Of a DNA stretch of 64,000 nt, positions 6,590 through 14,572 are shown one piece after another; within the stretch, counting starts at the first letter, position 1, and the number at the start of each line of letters is the position of its first letter. The stretch lies in contig JAIMBT010000024.1 of the NCBI GenBank assembly GCA_023511295.1, forward strand, positions 1 to 64,000, given 5' to 3'. Source of the stretch: Alicyclobacillus sp. (GTDB taxonomy: Bacteria; Bacillota; Bacilli; Alicyclobacillales; Alicyclobacillaceae). The notes beneath the pieces were generated by a model that ran no database searches, was not told where the DNA came from, and saw nothing but the letters and a program-made list of their open reading frames with translations. The translations under genes and the position numbers were made by a program.

Positions 6590-8500
6590 TTACACCAGAT
6601 ACGCACCGGCCCGATCTGTCATGAAGGCGACCACCGCCTCGACATCGAGCGGCCGGCACACGTAGTACCCCTGCACCTCGTTGCAGCGGTACTTGCGCAA
6701 AAACTCCAGTTGCGCGTAGGTCTCCACGCCCTCCGCCACGACCGTCATGTTCAGGGTGTGGGCCAGCTGGATGATGGTCTTTGCAATCGCTGCGTTTTCG
6801 TCACTCGTGAAGATGTCGCTGACAAAAGATCTGTCAATCTTCACGCAATCCATGCGGTACTGCTTCAGAAAGCCGATGGAGCTGTAGCCCGTCCCAAAGT
6901 CGTCAATGCTGATGGTCACGCCGAGGCGCCGCAGCGCGTCGAGCTTGCCAGAGACGTCCGGGTCGGCATTCATGAACATGTTCTCCGTAATCTCAATCTC
7001 CAGGTGCCGCGCCGGCAGGTTGTGCCGAGCCAGGCACTGGGACACCAGGTGGACGACGTCTTCGCGGAACTGCTTGCGGGAGAAGTTGACGGCGATGCGG
7101 TTGAACGGCACCCCAGCATCCAGCCAAGCGCGCGCCTGCTGGCAGGCGCGGTCCAACACCCACGCGCCAATCCACACAATCAGCCCGTTCTCTTCGCACT
7201 GGGGGATGAACGCACCCGGGGGCAGCAGGCCGTGCTGCGGGTGCCGCCAGCGAACCAGCGCCTCGCAGCAGTTGACGGACCCATCCACGAGCGACACCCG
7301 CGGCTGGTACTCGAGGAACAGCTCGTCGTTCGCGATGGCCCGCCGCAGTTCGCGCTGCATTTGCGCCCGCGCCATCCGGTGGTCCATCATCCACGGCTGG
7401 TGGTACAAGTACTGCCCCTTGCCGGATTTTTTGGCGCTCGTCATCGCCAACTCTGCGGCGCTCATCAACTCGTCGAGGGTGTTGCCGTCCTGTGGAAAGA
7501 CGGCAATTCCGGCCGTGACGGAGACGTCCACTTCGCGCCCGTACAGCGTAAACGGGTTCTGGAACACGCTGTACAAGGCGCTCATCGCCTGTTCCACACG
7601 ATCTCGCAGGTTGGACTCGCCAAACACCAGGCCGACGAACGTGTCCCCGCCGACCCGGACAATCTCGCCGCCGTAATGCCACACCTGGTTCACGTGCTCC
7701 ACCACCTGGCGCAGCAGGTCATCCGCCTGGAGGTGGCCCACATCCTGGTTGATGGTTTGGAAGTCGTCGAGATCAAAACAGCAGAGCGCGAATCCCGGCC
7801 CTCCGGCGGCGTCGTGGAGGTCAATCGCCCCGGCCACCGCCTGGCTCAGCCACCGCTGGTTCGCCGCACCGGTGAGCTGGTCGTGGTTGCGCATGAACTC
7901 CACGCCATCCATGAATTCGTCCCGCAGGACCAACAGGTTCAGCACCCTGCGGACGCGCTGCAGGTACAGGGTCCCTCGTTCGTCCATCTCGCTCTGATGC
8001 GGCGAGAACAGCACCAGCACACCGAGCGCAGGGCGACCCTCCTTGCCGAGTGGAAAGGTGTGGCACACCTCAAAGCGCTCCAGCCCAGGAACGCCCTGCA
8101 CCCCAGGACACACCCGGAGCAGCATCGACGCCTCCGAGACGATGGGCCCGGTTCCGAAGAGCGCCCCTGCTGCGTCCGCCAAGGCGTCCCCCGGCCCCGT
8201 GGCGAGGGACTCGAGCCCCGGTGACCACGCGCGGGCGACCCAGGGGGCAGGTCGGGCCGCGTCCACCCCTCTGGCATTCCGGGCCTTCCGAGGAAATGGG
8301 CCCTCGCGAGCTTCCGTCCGGCGGTCGACCGCCCGGGTGTAGATGGCCGCCTCGACCTCAGGGCAGAACGCATGGATGAGACCCGCGGCGAGTTGCATGC
8401 ACAGGTCCGTGTCTGCCGCCGCCAGGACGGCGTCCATCAGCGCCACCTGCCCTTCGTCAAAGCTGGCGAAGTGGGCTGCTTGCATCGCCGAGTGCTCCAT
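6590..8500 (-). CDS. Cyclic-di-GMP phosphodiesterase: GAF-like, degenerate GGDEF, EAL
   Basis: This is predicted to hydrolyse the second messenger c-di-GMP. The N-terminal region of about 185 residues could be a GAF-type sensor. The GGDEF domain begins with HDQLTGAANQ, but its signature reads GGDTF instead of GG(D/E)EF, so cyclase activity is doubtful. The C-terminal EAL domain keeps EALVRW, EITENMFM, DDFGTGYSS, KIDRSF, EGVE and QGYYVCRPL, so it looks catalytically complete. No membrane segment is apparent. The start at 8500 was chosen because AAGGGGGGG lies 6 nt upstream. The longer open frame would run through the riboswitch and terminator. The protein is 636 aa. A c-di-GMP riboswitch controls this gene. 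Confidence 0.92.
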   Translation of the reverse strand: MEHSAMQAAHFASFDEGQVALMDAVLAAADTDLCMQLAAGLIHAFCPEVEAAIYTRAVDRRTEAREGPFPRKARNARGVDAARPAPWVARAWSPGLESLATGPGDALADAAGALFGTGPIVSEASMLLRVCPGVQGVPGLERFEVCHTFPLGKEGRPALGVLVLFSPHQSEMDERGTLYLQRVRRVLNLLVLRDEFMDGVEFMRNHDQLTGAANQRWLSQAVAGAIDLHDAAGGPGFALCCFDLDDFQTINQDVGHLQADDLLRQVVEHVNQVWHYGGEIVRVGGDTFVGLVFGESNLRDRVEQAMSALYSVFQNPFTLYGREVDVSVTAGIAVFPQDGNTLDELMSAAELAMTSAKKSGKGQYLYHQPWMMDHRMARAQMQRELRRAIANDELFLEYQPRVSLVDGSVNCCEALVRWRHPQHGLLPPGAFIPQCEENGLIVWIGAWVLDRACQQARAWLDAGVPFNRIAVNFSRKQFREDVVHLVSQCLARHNLPARHLEIEITENMFMNADPDVSGKLDALRRLGVTISIDDFGTGYSSIGFLKQYRMDCVKIDRSFVSDIFTSDENAAIAKTIIQLAHTLNMTVVAEGVETYAQLEFLRKYRCNEVQGYYVCRPLDVEAVVAFMTDRAGAYLV

Positions 8501-8621
8501 GGAAGGCCCCCCCTTGTTTTGCGAGCCGGCGTGGTGTCTGATGTATCCGCTCTGGTGCAGGCTCGCCACTGCTGTCCCTTCATGTTTGCCGCTCGCGTCT
8601 CTGCAGGCAACCCACGGATTG

Positions 8622-8657
8622 AAGAAAAACGACTGCATCCGGATACCGGATGCAGTC
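8622..8657 (-). terminator. Riboswitch-linked intrinsic terminator
   Basis: On the minus strand a perfect 12-bp stem (GACTGCATCCGG / CCGGATGCAGTC, 3-nt loop) is followed by GTTTTTC. It lies between the c-di-GMP aptamer and the EAL gene, so it is most likely the expression platform of the riboswitch. Confidence 0.9.
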
Positions 8658-8667
8658 AGATTCCTGA

Positions 8668-8785
8668 TCTGCGCGGTAACTCGGCAGCTGGCTGGCATGC
8701 GGTCGCGCACTCCCGCGGGCGCGCTCCGTGTAGCCCCTGTAGCTTTGCGAACTCACCGCCGTTTCCGGCGGGTTGCCCTTAGACG
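8668..8785 (-). ncRNA. Cyclic-di-GMP class I (GEMM-I) riboswitch aptamer
   Basis: Reading the minus strand, the leader carries the hallmark order of GEMM-I. First comes GGGCAACC, then a stem capped by a GAAA-type tetraloop (CGCCGGAAACGGCG). The signature CGCAAAGCTACAGGGGCTA follows, then a second GC-rich hairpin, and finally GCCAGCTGCCGAGTTACCG as the closing tetraloop-receptor side. An intrinsic terminator and then a GGDEF/EAL gene follow directly, the classical context. Whether ligand turns the gene on or off cannot be read with confidence, because no clear antiterminator was identified. Confidence 0.87.
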
Positions 8786-8882
8786 CTTACAGCACACGTT
8801 TGTCGTTTTCAGTCCGGTGACGCCGGTCGCGCTGTGAACCAGACCATCCGTGGCCCATCGGCACGCGGCGTACATCACCTGA

Positions 8883-8911
8883 ATGTTAACACATCTGTGG
8901 ACATCCGACAA
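8883..8911 (-). promoter_or_regulatory. Weak sigma-A promoter candidate for the riboswitch leader
   Basis: The minus strand has TTGTCG, 17 nt, TAACAT, each 4 of 6 to consensus, about 90 nt upstream of the aptamer. The position is sensible but the match is only moderate. Confidence 0.35.
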
Positions 8912-9018
8912 GTTTTGACATCGTTCGACAGTCAACGCGATCCCTCAGCGCCCCACGATTTCCCATATTAAGCGTTCGCGAAGACGCACATCCTTACTGT
9001 CGGAAGGGAGGTCATACG

Positions 9019-9225
9019 ATGACGGTTGCAAGCCAGGTGAAACAGACGCTCGCCGGTTTGAAGAGTGCGCAGGCCAGCTTCGAGCAGTTCGCCCTTCAGA
9101 CACAGAACCAGCAGGCCAAGCAACTTTACCAGGACGCTGCCAAACAGACGCAGACCATTGTTACCTCGCTGGAAAGCCGCGTAGCCCAACTGGAGCAGGA
9201 AGAGCCACAGTACAAAGGGATGTAA
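9019..9225 (+). CDS. DUF1657 small protein
   Basis: This 68-aa helical, Gln-rich protein belongs to the DUF1657 family and has no known biochemical function. Its core (TLAGLKSAQASFEQFALQ ... AKQLYQDAAKQ) closely resembles the C-terminal tail of the next gene (TLATLKKAQADLESFCLE ... AKALYQSCAN), so the domain is duplicated across the pair. The ATG has GGGAGGT 6 nt upstream. The next gene starts 3 bp after the stop, so the two are co-transcribed. Family knowledge: DUF1657 genes often accompany DUF421 genes in spore-specific operons such as mobile spoVA clusters. A forespore role here is inference. Confidence 0.8.
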   Translation: MTVASQVKQTLAGLKSAQASFEQFALQTQNQQAKQLYQDAAKQTQTIVTSLESRVAQLEQEEPQYKGM

Positions 9226-9228
9226 CCG

Positions 9229-10107
9229 ATGATCACCATGGCGGACGGGCTGCGGGTCGTCATTCACAGCGTCCTGGCCTTTGTCGGACTGTTGGTGATG
9301 GCCCGCATCTTTGGCCAGAAATGGCTGACGTTGGCCGGGTTTGGCTTGGCAGCCATGGCAGGTGTCGCCTCCTTGCAGAGCCGCAGTCCTTGGACGCTGT
9401 GGGGATTGGGGGCCCTAACCTGGACGGTGCTGGGGCTCGTGGTGCAGTGGTTGACGATACACTCCACCGGGTTTGCGAAGGTGATTGCCAAACAGCCGAC
9501 CCCCCTGGTCCAGGGCGGGAAAGTGCTGGAGGACAACCTGCGAAGGTCCCAGGTCCCCGTGAGTCAGCTGCTGTCGATGCTCCGCCAGAAGGACGCCTTT
9601 TCGGTCGCGGACGTAGAGATGGGCGTGTTGGAGCCGGACGGTCAACTGAGTGTGTTGCTCAAAGACGAGGTACAGCCTGTCACGCCGAAGACGCTGTCGA
9701 TCCCGGTGGAAAACCAAGCCGCACCGGTCACCCTGGTGACCGACGGCCAGGTTCAACCCAAGGCGTTCGGCGCAATCGGCCGCAACCGCGGCTGGCTGAT
9801 GGACGAACTGCGGCGCCGCGGGGTGACGGACACCGGCGGCGTACCGGACCTTCAGCAGGTGGTGCTGGCACAGGTGGACGGGTCTGGCAACCTCACGCTC
9901 GATTTGACGGACGACGCGGGTCATGCCCCCGTCACGAGCGCGCCTTCGCGGCCCGGAACATTGGCGACCTTGAAGAAGGCTCAAGCGGATTTGGAATCGT
10001 TCTGTCTCGAAACGGAAAATCCCGACGCCAAGGCGCTGTATCAGTCCTGCGCCAACAGCCTGCAGGAGGTCATCCGCCGTACGGAGCAGCATCTGAAGCC
10101 TTTGTAG
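9229..10107 (+). CDS. DUF421 membrane protein with C-terminal DUF1657 domain
   Basis: This 292-aa protein starts with membrane segments (about residues 9-75) typical of DUF421/YetF proteins. A cytosolic DUF421 domain follows, with GKVLEDNLRRSQV and MLRQKDAFSVADVEMGVLEPDG, then a second half with IGRNRGWLMDELRRRGV. The last 50 residues are a DUF1657 domain paralogous to the 68-aa upstream protein. The function is unknown. DUF421-DUF1657 proteins occur in spore membrane operons, including mobile spoVA elements that affect spore heat resistance. No spoVA genes are present here. The pair interrupts the murA-spoIID order of Bacillus and is divergent from the riboswitch-controlled EAL gene. Confidence 0.82.
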   Translation: MITMADGLRVVIHSVLAFVGLLVMARIFGQKWLTLAGFGLAAMAGVASLQSRSPWTLWGLGALTWTVLGLVVQWLTIHSTGFAKVIAKQPTPLVQGGKVLEDNLRRSQVPVSQLLSMLRQKDAFSVADVEMGVLEPDGQLSVLLKDEVQPVTPKTLSIPVENQAAPVTLVTDGQVQPKAFGAIGRNRGWLMDELRRRGVTDTGGVPDLQQVVLAQVDGSGNLTLDLTDDAGHAPVTSAPSRPGTLATLKKAQADLESFCLETENPDAKALYQSCANSLQEVIRRTEQHLKPL

Positions 10108-10170
10108 CGGAGCCCCTGCCATGCCGCCCCTGCGACACGCAGCACATGCGACACGCAGCCCCGCGACGCG

Positions 10171-10205
10171 AACAGGCCCCTGTTACCTCAGGGGCCTGTT
10201 CGGTT
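10171..10205 (+). terminator. Terminator after the DUF421 gene
   Basis: A 12-bp perfect stem (AACAGGCCCCTG / CAGGGGCCTGTT) lies about 65 bp after the DUF421 stop. The trailing T run is weak (CGGTTT), so termination efficiency is uncertain. Confidence 0.65.
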
Positions 10206-10415
10206 TGGAACACATTCGGTGTGGGAAGGTCGGTATGGAGTATGTAAGGCGACGAATGAGTACGTAGGAGCGACATGTCCGGTCCGCCCGGTCCGTCCGG
10301 TCCGCATGGTGCCAGTGCGTAACGGATCAAGTGCGTCATGGTGCAAGTGAAGTGCGTTCCGACGGGGCCGCCTCCACTCGGCCGTGATTGGCATTGGTGG
10401 CAAGCCCCTGGATTG
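10206..10415. other. Intergenic DNA between convergent genes
   Basis: No gene or clear terminator for murA is visible here. A short CGGTCCG-type simple repeat occurs near 10280-10305. Confidence 0.5.
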
Positions 10416-11720
10416 TCACACCACTGCAACCGAGCTTGATCGCGGTACGCGATCTTGTTCGATGCGCCGAATCCTCGCGCCCAACGCCTGGAACTTGCCC
10501 ACCAGGTTCTCGTAGCCCCGGTCGATGTGATGCAGCCCGCTCACGGTGGTCAGGCCGTCCGCGACCAAGCCGGCAATGACCAAGGCAGCACCGGCGCGCA
10601 GGTCGGTCGCCGTCACTTCGGCGCCGGATAGACGCTCGATGCCCTCGACAATCGCCGTCCGCCCTTCGATGTGGATCTCCGCGCCCATCCGCTGCAGTTC
10701 ACCGGCGTGCTTGAAGCGGTTTTCGAACACCGTCTCGGTGATGGTGCTGGTCCCCTCTGCGACACAGAGCGCGGCCATCATCGGCGCCTGCAGGTCCGTC
10801 GGATACGCCGGGTGGTAGTGGGTCTTCACGTCCAAGGCGCGGATGCGGCGGGTTGGAATGGGCCAGATGTGGATACCGCGAACGTCGTCGACAATCTCCG
10901 CCCCCGCCTCCTCCAGTTTCGCCAGCAGCGAACTGAGGTGCTGCGACACCGCGTTCTCGACGTACACCCCGTCCCCTGCCACGGCGCCGGCAATCAGGAA
11001 CGTGCCCGCCTCAATGCGGTCTGGAATCACACTATGGTTCGCCCCGTGCAACTCACGCACGCCCTCGATACGGATGGTGTCCGTCCCAGCGCCGCGAACG
11101 CGGGCGCCCATCGCGTTGAGGTAATTGGCGAGATCTACGTTCTCCGGTTCCTTGGCCGCGTTCTCAATCACGGTTTGCCCCCGTGCCAGACACGCCGCCA
11201 TCATGATGTTCTGCGTCGCGCCGACGCTCGGGATGTCGAGGTAGATGCGCGCTCCGTGCAACCCGCCCTTCGGCGCCACGAAATGCACGCAGCCGTTCTC
11301 AATGCGAGCCTGCGCGCCCATCGCTTCCAAACCTTTGATGTGCAAGTCGACCGGCCGCGGCCCGATGTTGCAGCCACCCGGCATGGCAATCACGGCTTCG
11401 CCCGTACGCGCCAGCAGCGGCCCAGCCACAACGAAGGAGGCCCGCATCTGCCTTACAAGCTCGTGCGGCGGTTCCACCTCGCGGAGATTGGTGGCGTTGA
11501 CCATCACCTGGCCTGGTTTACGGCGAACGTCAGCGCCGAGGGACGCAATGGTTGCCGCCATGTATTCGGCGTCCAACAGGGAAGGAACTTCTTCAATCAC
11601 GCTCGTACCAGACGAAGCGAGGATGCTCGCGGCGAGAATCGGGAGCACGGCGTTCTTTGCACCGCCGATACGTACGGTGCCATGCAGGCGGTGCCCGCCT
11701 TCGATGATGATCTTGGCCAT
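10416..11720 (-). CDS. murA: UDP-N-acetylglucosamine 1-carboxyvinyltransferase MurA
   Basis: MurA catalyses the first committed step of peptidoglycan synthesis, transfer of enolpyruvate from PEP to UDP-GlcNAc in the cytosol. The N-terminal RIGGAKNAVLPILAA holds the conserved Lys-Asn pair. The active-site loop MPGGCNIGPRPVDLH carries the catalytic cysteine targeted by fosfomycin. The length of 434 aa is normal. Late signatures (MMAALCVAEGTSTITETVFENRF and the C-terminal HIDRGYENL) are present. It lies downstream of ywmB, as murAA does in B. subtilis, with 113 bp between them. This murAA-type copy is in the atp-spoIID neighbourhood. No murAB-type copy occurs beside fsa/glpX. Confidence 0.95.
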   Translation of the reverse strand: MAKIIIEGGHRLHGTVRIGGAKNAVLPILAASILASSGTSVIEEVPSLLDAEYMAATIASLGADVRRKPGQVMVNATNLREVEPPHELVRQMRASFVVAGPLLARTGEAVIAMPGGCNIGPRPVDLHIKGLEAMGAQARIENGCVHFVAPKGGLHGARIYLDIPSVGATQNIMMAACLARGQTVIENAAKEPENVDLANYLNAMGARVRGAGTDTIRIEGVRELHGANHSVIPDRIEAGTFLIAGAVAGDGVYVENAVSQHLSSLLAKLEEAGAEIVDDVRGIHIWPIPTRRIRALDVKTHYHPAYPTDLQAPMMAALCVAEGTSTITETVFENRFKHAGELQRMGAEIHIEGRTAIVEGIERLSGAEVTATDLRAGAALVIAGLVADGLTTVSGLHHIDRGYENLVGKFQALGARIRRIEQDRVPRSSSVAVV

Positions 11721-11833
11721 TGCGTCAACTCCTAGCCACGGGTCCGCGGCGCTCCGGTGTCCAGGTGTCGGTTTCGCGACATCTGAGTCGGTCCCTCGGC
11801 TTCATCCCCGCAGCACTCGCTCGGCAGGCCAAG

Positions 11834-12823
11834 CTAGTACGTCACGGTGATGACAGGGGTGCCGACCACCACATTCGTCCGGTTGCGCGCGACATCGTTA
11901 TGGATTCCTATCTGTATGTTCATTTTCTGCCCGCGGGTGAGGATGTACTGTGGCATTTCGGTGGAATATCCGGAAATACTGACTAGGCCTGACGTCTGCA
12001 CGCCTTCCACCGATTTCGCCTCGACGGACTGAAAGGCGTGTCGGATGACCGCTTCCGCTTGCCCGCCACTCATCATAGCACCGCGCGATCCTTCGATACA
12101 AGCACGAATTTCCGGCTGTAACCCGACACCTTGAAGTGCCGACTGCACCGTGGCAATCTCCCGCTCGTACTGCTTCAGGTCGTGCCCCGTACTTGCGGCA
12201 GAGATGACCAGCAGCGTTTCCGCCTGCTGATTCGTAAACCGGAACGAACTGACCGTCGCAGACACACGGGTCTCATCCGCCCAGGCTCCATAGACTTCGG
12301 CGATGGACTCAGCGGCATGACCGTCGCCGCCGCTTTGACGCGATATTTTTTTCGCGTTTTGGATCCCTAATTCCTGCACAACCTTGTCGAGTAATTGTCC
12401 GATTTGTCGATCTGTCTCGTACGTCGCACTCACCTGCGACCAGGTGTTCACCGCGTAACCGCTCACCTCTGCACCCGTCGCGGTGAACGCTTGCTCGGTG
12501 AACCGCGCAATCGCCCGGCTTTCCGGCGGGATGGAGACAGCCATCGGTCCGGCGGAACCGCTCGGCGAACCGACCTTCGCGGACGCGCTGGCGCCAGATC
12601 TCCCAGTCGCGACCGTTTGCGGGGCACCTTTTGCAGCCGCGGCGGTGGTGCCCGCGGTGGCCATGGGGGCGCCCGCGGTGGTGGCGCCCGCGGTGGTGGT
12701 GCCCGCGGTGGTGGTGCCCGCGGCGGCCATGGGGGCGCCTGAAATCAACGCATGTCCTCCCGCAAGGATAAACGCACAGCCAACCCCCAGCGTTACAAGC
12801 CTGCCAGTGACCCGATGTTTCAT
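11834..12823 (-). CDS. ywmB: YwmB-family sporulation-associated secreted protein
   Basis: The C-terminal 210 residues match the YwmB family (TATA-box-binding-like fold). The family is conserved in spore formers upstream of murAA and its role is unknown. An N-terminal hydrophobic segment (LVTLGVGCAFILAGGHALI) indicates a signal or anchor. It is followed by an insert of about 80 residues of low-complexity Ala/Thr/Gly repeats (AGTTTAGTTTAGATTAG), encoded by a GC-rich minisatellite. The family C terminus is intact (NVVVGTPVITVTY). At 329 aa it is longer than the B. subtilis protein, mostly because of that insert. The ATG has GGGGAGGAG upstream. Confidence 0.8.
   Translation of the reverse strand: MKHRVTGRLVTLGVGCAFILAGGHALISGAPMAAAGTTTAGTTTAGATTAGAPMATAGTTAAAAKGAPQTVATGRSGASASAKVGSPSGSAGPMAVSIPPESRAIARFTEQAFTATGAEVSGYAVNTWSQVSATYETDRQIGQLLDKVVQELGIQNAKKISRQSGGDGHAAESIAEVYGAWADETRVSATVSSFRFTNQQAETLLVISAASTGHDLKQYEREIATVQSALQGVGLQPEIRACIEGSRGAMMSGGQAEAVIRHAFQSVEAKSVEGVQTSGLVSISGYSTEMPQYILTRGQKMNIQIGIHNDVARNRTNVVVGTPVITVTY
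12639..12729. repeat. 15-bp minisatellite inside ywmB
   Basis: Tandem in-frame copies of a 15-nt unit (GTGGTGGTGCCCGCG on the plus strand, with variants) encode the Thr/Ala/Gly-rich linker near the YwmB N terminus. It ends about 200 bp from the large 125-bp array. Confidence 0.8.
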
Positions 12824-12929
12824 CTATACTCCTCCCCTGCTCCGCGATGCTCTATACATGGCAGTCTGGACCAGATAGGAGGCATTTATACGAAACTCTC
12901 AGGCTGAATTGGTAGAGTCGCGTGCGTTG

Positions 12930-14085
12930 CGGCCGCCCGCGCGTGGGACCCCCGTTTGACCCAGCCGAGACGCGAACAAGGGAACGGTTGACCCAGCCGA
13001 GACGCGTACAAGGGAACGCCAGTCCGCTATCCGCGCCGGACGGGGGGCCGGATCGACCCATAGCGGAACCGCGTTCCCTTGTGCGACCCGTCGCCGCCCG
13101 CGCGACCCCGTTTTCCTCGGCCGAGACGCGAACAGGGGAACGGTTGGCCCAGCCGAGACGCGGACAGGGGAACGGTTGGCCCAGCCGAGACGCGGACAGG
13201 GGAACGCCAGTCCGCTATCCGCGCCGGACGGGGCGCCATGTCCACCCATAGCGGAACCGCGTTCCCTTGTGCGACCCGTGGCCGCCCACGACGGCCCCGT
13301 TTACCCCAGCCGAGACGCGAACAAGAGAACGCCGGTCCGCTATCCGCGCCGGACGGGGGGCCGGATCGACCCATAGCGGAACCACGTTCCCTTGTGCGAC
13401 CCGTCGCCGCCCGTGGGACCCCCGTTTGGCCCAGCCGAGACGCAGACAAGAGAACGCCAGTCCGCTATCCGCGGCGAACGGGGGGCCGGATCGACCCATA
13501 GCGGAACCGCGTTCCCTTGTGCGACCCGTCGCCGCCCACGACGGCCCCGTTTACCCCAGCCGAGACGCGGACAAGGGAACGTCGGTCCGCTATCCGCGCC
13601 GGACGGGGCGCCATGTCCACCCATAGCGGAACCGCGTTCCCTTGTACGACCCGTGGCCGCCCGTGACGGCCCCGTTTACCCCAGCCGAGACGCGAACAAG
13701 GGAACGCCAGTCCGCTATCCGCGCCGGACGGGGGGCCGGATCGACCCATAGCGGAACCGCGTTCCCTTGTTCGACCCGTCGCCGCCCGTGGGACCCCCGT
13801 TTGGCCCAGCCGAGACGCGGACAGGGGAACGGTTGGCCCAGCCGAGACGCGAACAAGGGAACACCGGTCCGCTATCCGCGGCGAACGGGGGGCCGGATCG
13901 ACCCATAGCGGAACCGCGTTCCCTTGTGCGACCCGTGGCCGCCGCGACGGCCCCGTATACCTCGGCCGAGACGCGGACAAGGGAACGCCAGTCCGCTATC
14001 CGCGCCGGACGGGGCGCCATGTCGACCCGACCCGTCGCCGCCCGTGGGACCCCCGTGACGGCCGCCCGCGACGGCCCGCCCCCCA
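12930..14085. repeat. Tandem array of 125-bp units with long inverted arms
   Basis: Eight copies of a conserved unit can be anchored on GTCCGCTATCCGCG at 13022, 13210, 13335, 13460, 13585, 13710, 13867 and 13991. The spacings are 188, 125, 125, 125, 125, 157 and 124 bp. The longer gaps contain extra copies of a 31-bp sub-repeat (CCCAGCCGAGACGCG plus ACAGGGGAACGGTTGG). In each full unit the left arm ACAAGGGAACG + GTCCGCTAT is the near reverse complement of the right arm ATAGCGGAAC + CGTTCCCTTGT, about 30 bp away, so each unit can fold into a hairpin with arms of about 23 bp. The period is not a multiple of three, and all frames are open only because of composition. No coding role is supported. 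Confidence 0.95.
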
Positions 14086-14093
14086 ATCCACCG

Positions 14094-14363
14094 CTAGCCA
14101 AACAACATCCGCAGGGCCTGGCCCGCCAATAGATACGCGACCGCGATGAGCCCGACGATGAAACCGCCGACCATCGCCACAAGGAAGCGGAGGAGGCGGG
14201 CTTGGGGGCCGAACGGATCCATCACGAACTTGTCCCAACGCAGAATCCCAAGTGCCCGCCACGCGTAGTAGGTGCCGACCAGAAACCCGACGATGAAGAT
14301 AAACCCATCCGCTGCAATCATCGCAGCGTGTGCCGTGATTGCGTCTGTGACGCCGTTGCCCAT
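14094..14363 (-). CDS. DUF1146 (YwzB-family) membrane protein
   Basis: This 89-aa protein has two predicted membrane helices (IAADGFIFIVGFLVGTYYAW and LLRFLVAMVGGFIVGLIAVA) separated by the family core LRWDKFVMDPFGPQARLL. Together they match the small DUF1146/YwzB family of Firmicutes, whose function is unknown. In B. subtilis ywzB lies near the atp and ywm genes, and here it lies near ywmB. It is the last gene downstream of the nuo operon on the same strand, separated from nuoN by 209 bp containing a long hairpin, so it may have its own promoter. Confidence 0.75.
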   Translation of the reverse strand: MGNGVTDAITAHAAMIAADGFIFIVGFLVGTYYAWRALGILRWDKFVMDPFGPQARLLRFLVAMVGGFIVGLIAVAYLLAGQALRMLFG

Positions 14364-14448
14364 CCCTATCCGCGCTCCTCTTCCGATCCGCTGACGACCA
14401 CCCCGGTCCGCGGGAGGGAGACGTCAGCGCGACTGCCACGATTGTAGC

Positions 14449-14487
14449 AGACAGCCTGCCGACGCGACGTGCGCCGACAGGCTGTCT
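14449..14487. repeat. Inverted repeat downstream of nuoN
   Basis: The 10-bp arms AGACAGCCTG / CAGGCTGTCT are perfect, with a 19-nt GC-rich loop. There is no T run on either side, so it may be a weak terminator or mRNA 3'-end structure for the nuo transcript rather than a classical terminator. Confidence 0.5.
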
Positions 14488-14572
14488 CCCGCGACTGTCT
14501 GGGCGGGTGGGCAGTGGACCGGGCCTCACCCCGGGCCTCACCCCGGCCCCCCCTGCAAACCGCTCCCATCGC

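Noticed and set aside
8501-8710. N-terminal extension of the EAL protein
   Set aside because: It would translate through the riboswitch and terminator. A good ribosome site exists for the ATG at 8500.
12930-14085. CRISPR array
   Set aside because: The units are near-identical over their whole length with no unique spacers of constant size, and no cas gene is near by.
12852-14182. Many overlapping frames of 60-170 codons on both strands with repeated peptides
   Set aside because: They arise because a GC-rich 125-bp repeat is open in all frames. The frame shifts from unit to unit, no ribosome site precedes them, and no domain is recognised.
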